Shown: piece after piece, positions 35,501 to 44,800 of the stretch
Numbering within the stretch: the stretch's first letter is position 1
Layout: each line of letters starts with the position of its first letter
DNA from: Ravibacter arvi
GTDB lineage: Bacteria; Bacteroidota; Bacteroidia; Cytophagales; Spirosomataceae
NCBI RefSeq assembly: GCF_039540405.1
Contig: NZ_BAABEY010000030.1
Span: 62,001 to 126,000 of the forward strand
Reading direction: 5' to 3'
DNA: 64,000 nucleotides
Position numbers and translations under genes: made by a program
Notes under the pieces: generated by a model
Seen by the model: the letters and a program-made list of their open reading frames with translations, nothing else
Told to the model about the DNA's origin: nothing
The model's database searches: none

Positions 35501-35774
35501 GACTAACGAAGCACGTCGTATCTAGCTTAAACGCATGGAAACGACGATCATACTCAATTGCTTAGTTAAAGGTAGCGAAAAAAAGGGAAACCCGGCCAAC
35601 CGCAGGGTAATTGCGGCTTAAAATATATGCGGCTCAATGTCAATACTATGAATCGCTACAGGTAAATTTGTAGGAAAAAACGGCTTTTTTTATTTTATAA
35701 TTGCAGCGTGATTGCTGACTCACTGGTTTTTTAACAAAAAAGTATATCCCCCGGGATTGGTATTGAATTATTGA

Positions 35775-37562
35775 ATGAAGAATATTCGCAACTTCTGTAT
35801 TATCGCGCATATTGACCATGGTAAGAGTACCCTGGCCGATCGTCTGTTAGAATTTACCAAAACGGTTTCTGACCGCGATATGCAGGCGCAGTTATTGGAC
35901 AATATGGACCTTGAGCGTGAGCGTGGCATCACCATCAAGAGCCATGCTATTCAGATGGATTACCAATACAAGGGAGAGAAGTATACACTCAACCTGATTG
36001 ACACGCCCGGGCACGTTGACTTTTCCTATGAAGTTTCGCGGTCTATCGCAGCCTGTGAAGGAGCGCTTCTGCTCGTGGACGCCGCGCAGGGAACAGAAGC
36101 TCAAACCATTTCCAACCTGTATCTCGCTATGGGATACGACCTGGTGATTATTCCCGTATTGAATAAAATTGATCTTCCGGGAGCGATGGTCGAGGAAGTG
36201 AAGGATGAAATGGTGGATTTGCTGGGGTGCTCACGTGAGGAAATTATCCCTGCCAGTGGTAAGGCGGGGATTGGTATCGAAGACATCCTGAATGCTATCG
36301 TGGAACGCATCCCACCGCCGCAAGGCGACCCCAAAGCAGCTTTGCAGGCGCTTATTTTTGATTCGGTTTTTAACTCTTTCCGGGGAATAGAAGTTATTTT
36401 CAGGGTAAAGAACGGGAGTATCAGGAAGGGTGACAAAGTAAAATTTATGGCTACCGGGCGGGAATATGAAGCCGATGAAATTGGCACCCTGCGCCTTCAG
36501 AAGGAACCCAAAGAGGTAATTGAATGCGGTGATGTAGGATATCTCATTTCCGGCATCAAGGTGGCAAAAGAAGTAAAGGTAGGGGATACCATCACGCATA
36601 CCCAGCGGTCGGCGGCAGCTCCTATACAGGGTTTTTCAGAGGTCAAACCTATGGTTTTTGCCGGTATTTACCCGGTTGATACCAGCGAGTTTGAAGAGCT
36701 GCGCGAAGCGATGGAGAAGTTGCAGCTCAACGACGCAGCCCTGGTTTGGGAACCTGAGACCTCGGCTGCACTCGGCTTCGGTTTCAGGTGCGGCTTCTTG
36801 GGGATGCTGCACATGGAGATCGTGCAGGAACGCCTGGAACGCGAGTTTGATATGACCGTTATCACCACGGTTCCATCCGTTCAGTTTGAGGTCATTACAA
36901 CACGGGGCGAGCACCTTAAAGTAAGTGCACCCTCCGAGATGCCCGAGCCTACCTACATTGACTGGATCGAAGAGCCTTTTATCAACGCTCAGATTATTAC
37001 CAAGTCGGAGTACATCGGCGGGATTATGTCGCTTTGTATGGACAAGCGGGGGACCTTGAAAAACCAGGTTTACCTGACTGCCGAACGCGTCGAGATCCAG
37101 TTTTCTATGCCGCTTGCGGAGGTGGTTTTTGACTTCTTCGACAAATTGAAAACGATTTCGAGAGGGTATGCGTCGCTTGATTATGAGCTGGCCGGCTACC
37201 AGGAGTCAGACATGGTGAAGCTCGATATTATGCTCAACGGGGAACGCGTAGATGCGCTCTCGGCCATTGTTCACCGGACCAAAGCCTACGACTGGGGGAA
37301 AAAGCTGTGCGAGAAATTGAGGGAGCTTTTACCAAGGCAAATGTTCGAAATTGCCATCCAGGCAGCCATCGGTCAAAAAATTATCGCGCGTGAAACGGTG
37401 AAAGCCATGCGGAAAGACGTTTTGGCCAAATGTTACGGCGGTGATATTTCAAGGAAGCGCAAGCTGCTCGAGAAGCAGAAAAAAGGAAAGAAACGGATGC
37501 GCCAGGTAGGAAACGTAGAGATTCCCCAGGAGGCTTTTATGGCAGTTCTCAAAATTAATTAA
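35775..37562 (+). CDS. lepA: Elongation factor 4 (LepA), back-translocating GTPase
   Basis: A 595-residue translation GTPase of normal length. G1 is AHIDHGKST (residues 11-19), G2 is in DLERERGITI, G3 is DTPGHVDF, and G4 is NKIDLPGA. The C-terminal LepA-specific domain ends GKKRMRQVGNVEIPQEAF, typical of the family. It binds stalled ribosomes and assists biogenesis and elongation. folK starts 3 bp after its stop, so the two are probably co-transcribed and translationally coupled. Confidence 0.97.
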   Translation: MKNIRNFCIIAHIDHGKSTLADRLLEFTKTVSDRDMQAQLLDNMDLERERGITIKSHAIQMDYQYKGEKYTLNLIDTPGHVDFSYEVSRSIAACEGALLLVDAAQGTEAQTISNLYLAMGYDLVIIPVLNKIDLPGAMVEEVKDEMVDLLGCSREEIIPASGKAGIGIEDILNAIVERIPPPQGDPKAALQALIFDSVFNSFRGIEVIFRVKNGSIRKGDKVKFMATGREYEADEIGTLRLQKEPKEVIECGDVGYLISGIKVAKEVKVGDTITHTQRSAAAPIQGFSEVKPMVFAGIYPVDTSEFEELREAMEKLQLNDAALVWEPETSAALGFGFRCGFLGMLHMEIVQERLEREFDMTVITTVPSVQFEVITTRGEHLKVSAPSEMPEPTYIDWIEEPFINAQIITKSEYIGGIMSLCMDKRGTLKNQVYLTAERVEIQFSMPLAEVVFDFFDKLKTISRGYASLDYELAGYQESDMVKLDIMLNGERVDALSAIVHRTKAYDWGKKLCEKLRELLPRQMFEIAIQAAIGQKIIARETVKAMRKDVLAKCYGGDISRKRKLLEKQKKGKKRMRQVGNVEIPQEAFMAVLKIN

Positions 37563-37565
37563 TCC

Positions 37566-38066
37566 TTGCAGGAGACTGAGACGACCGCTTATCTGCTGCT
37601 CGGGACGAACCAGGGTGATCGCGAACACCACCTTGAAAGTGCCCGGCACGCGATTATGCGCCTGCCAGGCGTAATAACAGGGGTGTCAGGTATATATGAA
37701 ACAGAAGCCTGGGGAACGGTGGGACAATCGCCGTTCCTCAACCAGGCGATCGCTTTTAGAACTTCACAGGACCCGGAGGCGCTCCTCGGGCGCCTTCTTC
37801 AGATTGAAAGGGAGCTGGGCCGTGTGCGGCGCGAACGGTGGGGAGACCGGACGCTTGATATCGACATCATCTATTACGGTTCCCGTGTTTGGCACAGCCC
37901 TACGCTCGAAATCCCGCATCCCAGGCTCCATTTGAGGAACTTTGCGCTCTACCCGCTCGCCGAACTGGCCCCGGACTTTCTGCACCCCGTTTTTAATAAA
38001 AGCAATGCCGAACTTTTAAGGGAGTCCGTTGATACGCTGCGCTGCTGCCTTTGTTCGGCCGGATAG
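37566..38066 (+). CDS. folK: 6-hydroxymethyl-7,8-dihydropterin pyrophosphokinase
   Basis: A 166-residue enzyme of folate biosynthesis. LLLGTNQGDREHHL (about 10-23) is the pterin and ATP-binding start, RWGDRTLDIDIIYYG (about 88-102) holds the Asp pair that binds Mg, and PHPRLHLRNFALYPLAELAP is the last conserved block. The start codon is TTG directly after the lepA stop (an in-frame TAA precedes it); the first downstream ATG would remove conserved parts. Length is typical. Confidence 0.9.
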   Translation: MQETETTAYLLLGTNQGDREHHLESARHAIMRLPGVITGVSGIYETEAWGTVGQSPFLNQAIAFRTSQDPEALLGRLLQIERELGRVRRERWGDRTLDIDIIYYGSRVWHSPTLEIPHPRLHLRNFALYPLAELAPDFLHPVFNKSNAELLRESVDTLRCCLCSAG

Positions 38067-38146
38067 TTGGCGGTCTTGTTAAGGGCGTATTGGCGAAATT
38101 TCGTCCTTAACATATACGGATTAAGAAAAAACTACCAATACAATAC

Positions 38147-39580
38147 ATGATGCATACAGCGAAAGAATCCAGGTTGACCACGGCGAAAGCTTTCATGGAT
38201 GATGACTTTTTGCTACAAACGGAAAGCGCACGTGTACTCTACCACGAGTTCGCGGGCAGGATGCCCATAATCGACTATCATTGCCACCTGCCGCCGGATG
38301 AAATAGCAGAAGATAAGGTTTTCGAAAATCTTAGCCGCATCTGGCTGTACGGCGACCATTATAAGTGGCGCGCCATGCGAAGTAACGGGGTGGGCGAGCA
38401 CTACTGTACAGGTGGGGCGTCTGATCGCGAGAAGTTTCTGAAATGGGCTGAAACCGTACCTTATACGATGCGGAACCCGCTCTATCACTGGACACACCTG
38501 GAGTTGAGGAGGTATTTCGATGAATACGAGTTGCTGTCGCCCGCGAACGCGGAACGTATTTACAATGCGTGCAGCGAGAAAGTGAATACCCCCGGCTTTT
38601 CGGTACGCAACCTGTTGAAGCGTATGGACGTTAGGGTGGTATGCACGACCGATGATCCGCTCGACAGCCTGGAGCATCACCGCCAGATCAGGTCGGAGGG
38701 GCTGGATTTGCAAGTCCTCCCGACATTTCGTCCCGATAAATTTATTTTGATTGAAAACCCCGCCTATACCCGGTTCATATCGGCATTGGGAGAGATTGTT
38801 AACGAGGAAATCGCATCATTCGAAGCGCTGACCAAGGCACTTCGGCAACGCGCGGATTTTTTTGCTTCGCTGGGCGGGCGCCTGGCCGATCATGGCCTTG
38901 AACGGCTTTCGGCCGTGGACTTCACCCCTGAAGAAGCAGACCGGATCTTGAAGAAACGGCTCGCGGGAAATATCCCGGCCCCGGACGAAACGGAAGTCTT
39001 TAAATCTGCTCTCCTCCATGAATTGGGTAAGATGTACCATGCCCTTGGCTGGACACAGCAGTTTCATATAGGCGCGATGCGCAATAACAACCGGCGGGCG
39101 CTCCGCACGCTTGGGCCCGACACGGGCTGGGATAGCATCGGGGATTATCCGCAGGCGCTTTCACTGTCGCGCTTCCTCGGACGTCTTGATGAGCACGACC
39201 AGCTGGCAAAAACCGTGATCTATAACCTGAACCCCGCCGACAACGATGTGATTGCCACCATGATCGGGAATTTTAACGACGGTTCAGTAGCCGGGAAAAT
39301 CCAGTTCGGGTCAGGCTGGTGGTTCATGGATCAGAAACAGGGAATGGAAAACCAAATGAATGCGCTGTCCAATATGGGCCTGCTGAGCCGCTTTGTCGGC
39401 ATGCTGACCGACTCCAGAAGTTTCCTTTCCTTCCCGCGGCACGAATATTTCCGACGCATCCTCTGTAACCTGTACGGCAACGATATCGAGAACGGAGAAC
39501 TTCCCAACGACCTCGAATGGATCGGGCAGACCGTACAGAATATCTGCTACAACAACGCGAAGAATTTCTTCGGCTTTTGA
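38147..39580 (+). CDS. uxaC: Uronate isomerase (glucuronate/galacturonate isomerase)
   Basis: A 477-residue enzyme of the amidohydrolase fold that turns glucuronate and galacturonate into fructuronate and tagaturonate, the first step after hexuronate uptake. Conserved: IIDYHCHLPP (about 41-50) with the His pair, LYGDHYKWRAMR (about 68), FSVRNLLKRMDVRVVCTTDDPLD (about 145), and FHIGAMRNNNRR (about 305). Length is normal. It leads a run that continues with susC, susD and an ExuT-like transporter, so a hexuronate utilisation locus is implied. It is followed by an inverted heptamer repeat (39601-39680) that can fold into a hairpin. No regulator is seen nearby. Confidence 0.95.
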   Translation: MMHTAKESRLTTAKAFMDDDFLLQTESARVLYHEFAGRMPIIDYHCHLPPDEIAEDKVFENLSRIWLYGDHYKWRAMRSNGVGEHYCTGGASDREKFLKWAETVPYTMRNPLYHWTHLELRRYFDEYELLSPANAERIYNACSEKVNTPGFSVRNLLKRMDVRVVCTTDDPLDSLEHHRQIRSEGLDLQVLPTFRPDKFILIENPAYTRFISALGEIVNEEIASFEALTKALRQRADFFASLGGRLADHGLERLSAVDFTPEEADRILKKRLAGNIPAPDETEVFKSALLHELGKMYHALGWTQQFHIGAMRNNNRRALRTLGPDTGWDSIGDYPQALSLSRFLGRLDEHDQLAKTVIYNLNPADNDVIATMIGNFNDGSVAGKIQFGSGWWFMDQKQGMENQMNALSNMGLLSRFVGMLTDSRSFLSFPRHEYFRRILCNLYGNDIENGELPNDLEWIGQTVQNICYNNAKNFFGF

Positions 39581-39880
39581 GGGAAATCAGGAGGAGGAAT
39601 CGGAAATCGGAAATCAGAAATCAGAAATCGGAAATCGGGCCGGCAGGATGCTGACTTCCGATTTCCGATTTCCGATTTCAATCCCCTGTTGTTTTCCTTA
39701 CTTACTTATCAAATTAACATTCAGGAAATATCTGCCTAACATCGGAAGGTTAGCTTTGCCGCCGGTTTTATACAAATTGATGGACGAATAGTCCGTACGG
39801 TATAATATTTTGTATTATTCATAACAAACGTATATATTAACACAGGAAATCCTATTCTATAAATTTTTGTCCCAAGAAAA
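39581..39880. other. Leader region between uxaC and susC
   Basis: About 300 bp. It holds the inverted heptamer repeat and TAGCTTTG at 39751-39758, which fits the -7 promoter consensus but lacks a TTTG at -33. A TATAATATTTTG stretch near 39801 is another candidate. Nothing else is evident. Confidence 0.4.
39601..39680. repeat. Inverted pair of heptamer repeats forming a long hairpin
   Basis: The left arm (39601-39638) contains units CGGAAAT, CGGAAAT, CAGAAAT, CAGAAAT, CGGAAAT and ends in CGG. The right arm (39651-39680) contains CCGATTT three times. The arms are reverse complements around a 12-base spacer, so the transcript can form a long stem just after uxaC, perhaps acting as a terminator or mRNA stabiliser. 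Confidence 0.8.
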
Positions 39881-42800
39881 ATGCTTATGAGGAAATCTTT
39901 TCTATTGCTCGGAGTCTTCATGTCTCTTTGCTGCGGCATTTCATTTGCCCAGATTGAGATAAAAGGCACTGTCACCAGCTCGCAAGGCGCCAAATTGCCC
40001 GGTGTCAGCATTATGCTCAAAAGTACGAACCAGGGAACGATTACCGACCAGGAAGGCCGGTATGCGATCGATGCCGGAGAAAATGCAGTTCTGGTTTTCT
40101 CCTTTATCGGGTTTGAATCACAGGAGATTATGGTCAATGGACGCAGCACTATTGATGTGTCGCTTAAGGAAGATTTTAAAAACCTTGAGGAAGTGGTCGT
40201 TACGGCGATTGGTATCAAGCAGCAAAAGAGAAGACTGGGATTTACCACCCAGGAGGTAAACACCGAGCAGCTCGCGAACTCACGTACGATGAACCTCGGT
40301 AATGCACTTTCGGGGCAGATCGCCGGTCTGACCGTCACGAACCCTACCGGGATGTTCCAGGCGCCATCGTTTACACTACGTGGTAAAACTCCACTGATTG
40401 TTATTGACGGTGTACCGGTGGAAACCGATTTTTTCGACGTTACAGGTGAAGACATTGAAAATATTAACGTTCTGAAGGGGATTGCCGCTTCGGCGCTTTA
40501 CGGTTCGCGCGGTAAGAACGGCGCGATCCTGATCACCACCAAAATGGCCAGCCAGGAAGGTCTTTCAATCAATGTTTCGACCAATAATATGGTCACGGCA
40601 GGCTTTACCGTATGGCCCAAAACCCAGACCGAATACGGCAGCGGATCCAACGGCCAGTACGAGTTTTGGGATGGCGCCGACGGCGGAATCTCGGACGGGG
40701 ACATGACCTGGGGGCCCAAGCTTAACGCAGGGGTGAAAGTGCCGCAGTGGAACAGCCCGATACGCAATAAAGTAACCGGGGAAACTATTGAATGGTACGG
40801 AGATGTGAAGGGTACCGTATATGATGACCGTTCAAAGTACGAGCGTGTCCCGACTGATTTCGTTGCGCACGACAACCTCAGGGATTTCCTGAGAACGGGT
40901 GTAGTGAGCACCAATACTTTCTCGGTTGCCTACAAAGGAGACAGGGCCCGGTATTACGCCTCCGGAAAATATGCCTATCAGCAGGGACAGGTACCCAATA
41001 TGTCGCTTAATACCGGAAGCGTTAACTTTAATGCTTCTTTTGATCTGACCAAGAAACTGAACCTGGAGACCTCCCTGTCTTACAACAAGGTGTTTTCTCC
41101 CAACTACCCCAGGTACGGATACGGGCCGAAAAACCATATCTATACCATACTCCTCTGGATGAGCGATGACGTAAACGGGGAGGACCTGCGCAAACATCTT
41201 TATCGACCCGGTTCGGAAGGGTTTGTACAGGCCAATTATAACTATGCCTGGTACAACAACCCATATTTTGCTTCTTATGAGCTCGAACAAAGCCAGAACC
41301 GCAACGTGGTAGACTCGCAGATGAAGCTGTTGTGGAAAGCGAATGACAATTTTAATATCCAGGCCAGGGGTTCCGTCAGGAATGTCAACCGGCTCGACGC
41401 TATGAAAAGCCCGAAGTCGTACATGAACTACGGCGATTCGAGAAATGGCGATTATAAAATCTGGAATACTCACCAGGTCAATTTCGATGCCGACGTACTG
41501 GCTTCTTATGTAAAGGATGTTTCAGATAACTTCCAGCTGGGACTAAATGCGGGGGCATCCGTTTTCAATCGCTCCTACTCCGACCAGTACCAGTCTACTG
41601 ACGGTCTTATTGTTCCTTTCGTATACAGTCTCAATAATACAGCCGGCCCCGTTCAGGCAGCCAACTCTCTTTACGAGAAGTCGATCCGAAGCGTTTATGG
41701 CGCCGCAAATGCAGACTTCTACAATACTGTTTTCGTTAGCTTCACAGCCCGGAATGACTGGTCCTCGACTTTGCCGAAGAAAGGTAACTCGTATTTCTAT
41801 CCTTCTGTGTCACTCAGCACAATGATTTCCGAGATCCTTCCGATGCCCAAAGCGATTGATTACCTGAAGCTTTACACCTCATGGGCGCAGGTTTCGAGCG
41901 ATCTGGCGCCATACAGTATTTTTTCTGCCTACAACAAGGGAGTTACCTACGGCGCCACGCCATCGGTTTACTATCCCTCCGGAATTATCAACCCGAATAT
42001 CCTGCCGGAAAAATCGTCGTCTTATGAAATCGGCCTTTCATCCGCGCTCTTTAAAAACCGGCTCACACTCGATCTCACCTATTATAACATCATAGATGAG
42101 AACCAGATTATGGACCTCGAGATATCGGAAGCTTCCGGCTTTACTTCAAGAAAGGTAAATGGCAACGTGTATAAAACGAATGGCTTCGAGATCGTAGCCG
42201 GCCTGAAAGCAATGCGCAAGAAAGACTTCTCCTGGGATGTAAGCGCCAACTGGTCGAGATACGTACGGAAAATTACCGAGATATACGGTGATAAAGCCCG
42301 TTTTGGCAACCTCAAGCTGGGTGACCGGACCGACAGCTATTATGCTCAGGTGTGGATGAAAAGTGCAGACGGACAGTTGATTTTGGACAAAAAGGGGCTT
42401 CCCATCCGGGATTCGTACCTGCAGAACCTGGGTCATTTCGATCCGTCCTGGCGTCTGGGTATCCAGAACAAATTCAAGATCAAAGGTTTTGACGTAGGTG
42501 TGGATATTGACGGTGTGTGGGGAGGTATTATGAACTCCAGCACCATCGAAAAGATGTGGTGGGCCGGGAAGCACCCGTCTTCCACAGAATTCCGCGCAGC
42601 TGAATATGCAGCCGGCAAGCCGGTATACGTTCCCACCGGTGTAGTGGTTGAAGGCGGTGAGCTGGTAAGGGATGTGCTGGGTAACGTTACTACCGATACC
42701 CGTACCTACACCCCAAATACAACCGCAGTGAGCTGGCAGACATGGGGGCAGCAATACCCTTATCGTGCCCGGGTAACGGAGAGCGAAAACAAGAAATTTG

Positions 42801-43039
42801 CCAATACTTTTGACCGGTCTTTCTTCAAGTTGAGAAGGGTAGCCATCGGTTACGATCTTGGTAAAATCATTAACCTGGGGTCGAAGATAAAAGGGTTGAA
42901 TGCGCAGGTGTTCGCCTATAACCTGGCGATGTGGAAGAAGATGCCGATTCTCGATCCGGACTTCAAAGAAGGTAATGACTCTGATTTGCAGGATCCGTCG
43001 CCAAGGTACCTTGGGGTAGCCCTGAATCTTAAACTGTAG
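39881..43039 (+). CDS. SusC/RagA-type TonB-linked outer membrane protein
   Basis: A 1052-residue receptor. Signal peptide to about residue 24 (GISFAQ). The carboxypeptidase-regulatory-like domain reads IEIKGTVTSSQGAKLPGVSI. A TonB box and plug follow: EEVVVTAIG (about 103-111), LSGQIAGLTVTNP, PLIVIDGVP and LKGIAASALYGSRGKNGAILITTK. The rest is a 22-strand barrel. With its SusD partner (next gene) it should bind and import an oligosaccharide; the neighbours uxaC and the hexuronate transporter suggest a uronic-acid-containing glycan such as a pectin fragment, but this is inferred from context only. Confidence 0.93.
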   Translation: MLMRKSFLLLGVFMSLCCGISFAQIEIKGTVTSSQGAKLPGVSIMLKSTNQGTITDQEGRYAIDAGENAVLVFSFIGFESQEIMVNGRSTIDVSLKEDFKNLEEVVVTAIGIKQQKRRLGFTTQEVNTEQLANSRTMNLGNALSGQIAGLTVTNPTGMFQAPSFTLRGKTPLIVIDGVPVETDFFDVTGEDIENINVLKGIAASALYGSRGKNGAILITTKMASQEGLSINVSTNNMVTAGFTVWPKTQTEYGSGSNGQYEFWDGADGGISDGDMTWGPKLNAGVKVPQWNSPIRNKVTGETIEWYGDVKGTVYDDRSKYERVPTDFVAHDNLRDFLRTGVVSTNTFSVAYKGDRARYYASGKYAYQQGQVPNMSLNTGSVNFNASFDLTKKLNLETSLSYNKVFSPNYPRYGYGPKNHIYTILLWMSDDVNGEDLRKHLYRPGSEGFVQANYNYAWYNNPYFASYELEQSQNRNVVDSQMKLLWKANDNFNIQARGSVRNVNRLDAMKSPKSYMNYGDSRNGDYKIWNTHQVNFDADVLASYVKDVSDNFQLGLNAGASVFNRSYSDQYQSTDGLIVPFVYSLNNTAGPVQAANSLYEKSIRSVYGAANADFYNTVFVSFTARNDWSSTLPKKGNSYFYPSVSLSTMISEILPMPKAIDYLKLYTSWAQVSSDLAPYSIFSAYNKGVTYGATPSVYYPSGIINPNILPEKSSSYEIGLSSALFKNRLTLDLTYYNIIDENQIMDLEISEASGFTSRKVNGNVYKTNGFEIVAGLKAMRKKDFSWDVSANWSRYVRKITEIYGDKARFGNLKLGDRTDSYYAQVWMKSADGQLILDKKGLPIRDSYLQNLGHFDPSWRLGIQNKFKIKGFDVGVDIDGVWGGIMNSSTIEKMWWAGKHPSSTEFRAAEYAAGKPVYVPTGVVVEGGELVRDVLGNVTTDTRTYTPNTTAVSWQTWGQQYPYRARVTESENKKFANTFDRSFFKLRRVAIGYDLGKIINLGSKIKGLNAQVFAYNLAMWKKMPILDPDFKEGNDSDLQDPSPRYLGVALNLKL

Positions 43040-43105
43040 TTGTCGAAACGTCTATCATGATCCTGGAACGAGCAGGAGGGCGGAGACACCGGTAGCAATG
43101 CGCCG

Positions 43106-43126
43106 ACACCTCACCGCTCATCGCTC
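43106..43126. repeat. Short heptamer repeat, CTCA family, between susC and susD
   Basis: Three 7-bp units with the spaced pattern ACACCTC, ACCGCTC, ATCGCTC, matching the second repeat family seen at 54603-54665. Confidence 0.55.
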
Positions 43127-43140
43127 AAAACTTTATACAA

Positions 43141-44625
43141 ATGAAAAAAATATTCTTATCGACTGCGCTGCTGCTCCTGTGTATGACGGGCTGCCAGGAC
43201 CTGGCCGAAATAAACGTCGACCCGAACCGGGCTACCGAAACCCACCCACAGCTTCAGCTTACTCAGATCCAGTGGAGCGCTTTTCAATATAATGGCGGCA
43301 CGGGGCCGCTCTATGTCATGAAGATGCTCGTGCAGACCGACGGCGAAAGCTCAGGCCAGTACTACAAATGGGACCGGTCAGATTTTCAGGCCTATTCACG
43401 CATGCGCGATGTAACGAAAATGATGGAAGAGGCCGAGCGTATCAATGCTCCGGCATACATTGCATTGGGTAAGTTTTTCAGGGCGTACTACTTTTTTGCG
43501 CTTACCATGACCTTTGGTGACGTCCCTTATTCGGAAGCGCTGAAAGGTGAGAAGCAAGAAATCTATTCGCCGCCCGTTTATGACCCTCAGAAAGAGGTAT
43601 TCAAAGGGATCCTGGTCGAGCTGGAGGAAGCGAATTCGATTCTTGCAGGACAGAACACCATTATTTCCGGCGATATTATTTACGGCGGCAGCGTAGCAAA
43701 ATGGCAGAAACTGGTGAACGCCTTCCGCCTGAAAGTGCTCCTGATGCTTTCAGGAAAAGAAGGTGACGCCGACCTCAATATCAAATCGGCATTTGCCGGT
43801 ATTGTGGGCAGCCAGCCGCTTTTCAGCAGCAACGACGACGACGCGCAGCTTGTGTTCCGTGATCAGCAGGGAAACCGTTATCCTGACTTTAACTCTTCAG
43901 GCTTTGGTTCCGGGATGTACATGGACTCCACGTTTATCCGCCGCTTGCAGGACCGGAAAGATCCCCGGTTGTTTATCTATTGCACGCAAACCAAAAATGC
44001 GGAAGACGCCGGCAAAGATGTTGCTGACTTTTCCGCCTACGAAGGGGGAGATCCCGCTGCTCCCTATGCCGAGGTAAATACGAAGGCCGCAAAAGGAAAT
44101 ACTTCCAAAGTGAAAGAAAGGTATCATAAAGACGCCACGACCGAACCATACGTACTTCTCGGGTACTCGGAACAGCAGCTTATTATTGCCGAGGCCATCG
44201 TAAGGGGGTGGGTCACAGGCGACGCTGCCAAGTACTATAAGGAAGGTGTGAAGGCCTCTTTCAAATTCTATGAAACTTATGCAAAGGGCCTGTCTGCTTT
44301 CGTAGCGCCGGAAAAGGCAGATGCATACCTTTCCGAACCGATCAATGATTTTTCGAAAGCAACTACCACGGCTGAGAAAATTGAAAAAATCATCATGCAA
44401 CGGTACCTGCGGTCTTATTTCCAGTCCGGTCTGACGGCCTTTTTCGATCATCTGAGAACCGGTTACCCGTCGTTCAGGCGCCCCGCCGGTGTTGCCATTC
44501 CTTTCCGTTGGATGTATCCGCAGGCAGAATACAACACCAACACCGAAAATGTGTCTGCGGCTATCAAAACTCAGTTTGGTGAAGGAAACGACCGGATAAG
44601 CTCCAAACCCTGGTGGTTGAAATAG
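43141..44625 (+). CDS. SusD/RagB-family nutrient-binding lipoprotein
   Basis: A 494-residue outer-membrane lipoprotein. The lipobox MTGC places the lipidated Cys at residue 18. The SusD fold is indicated by EINVDPNRATETHPQLQL at the start, FFRAYYFFALTMTFGDVPYSEALKG (about 110), AKWQKLVNAFRLKVLLML (about 185), and PYVLLGYSEQQLIIAEAI near 340. It matches the SusD-like 2 group. It binds glycans at the cell surface and caps the SusC channel. A terminator follows. Confidence 0.93.
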   Translation: MKKIFLSTALLLLCMTGCQDLAEINVDPNRATETHPQLQLTQIQWSAFQYNGGTGPLYVMKMLVQTDGESSGQYYKWDRSDFQAYSRMRDVTKMMEEAERINAPAYIALGKFFRAYYFFALTMTFGDVPYSEALKGEKQEIYSPPVYDPQKEVFKGILVELEEANSILAGQNTIISGDIIYGGSVAKWQKLVNAFRLKVLLMLSGKEGDADLNIKSAFAGIVGSQPLFSSNDDDAQLVFRDQQGNRYPDFNSSGFGSGMYMDSTFIRRLQDRKDPRLFIYCTQTKNAEDAGKDVADFSAYEGGDPAAPYAEVNTKAAKGNTSKVKERYHKDATTEPYVLLGYSEQQLIIAEAIVRGWVTGDAAKYYKEGVKASFKFYETYAKGLSAFVAPEKADAYLSEPINDFSKATTTAEKIEKIIMQRYLRSYFQSGLTAFFDHLRTGYPSFRRPAGVAIPFRWMYPQAEYNTNTENVSAAIKTQFGEGNDRISSKPWWLK

Positions 44626-44649
44626 TTCTGGCGTATCGTTCATAAGGGC

Positions 44650-44682
44650 AAGGCTGCCCCGGGATAACCCCGGGACAGCCTT
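44650..44682 (+). terminator. Terminator of the susCD unit
   Basis: AAGGCTGCCCCGGG (44650-44663) pairs with CCCGGGACAGCCTT (44669-44682) with one mismatch, right after susD. Confidence 0.75.
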
Positions 44683-44800
44683 TGCTATTTGTCGGGTGGA
44701 TTTTTTAGCTATATTCGGAGGTGTAAAGCGTAGCCCTTCTCATTGATCCAACCGACCCGTCAATGATGGGGGGACCCACCGGTAATCAATAAATGCACTT

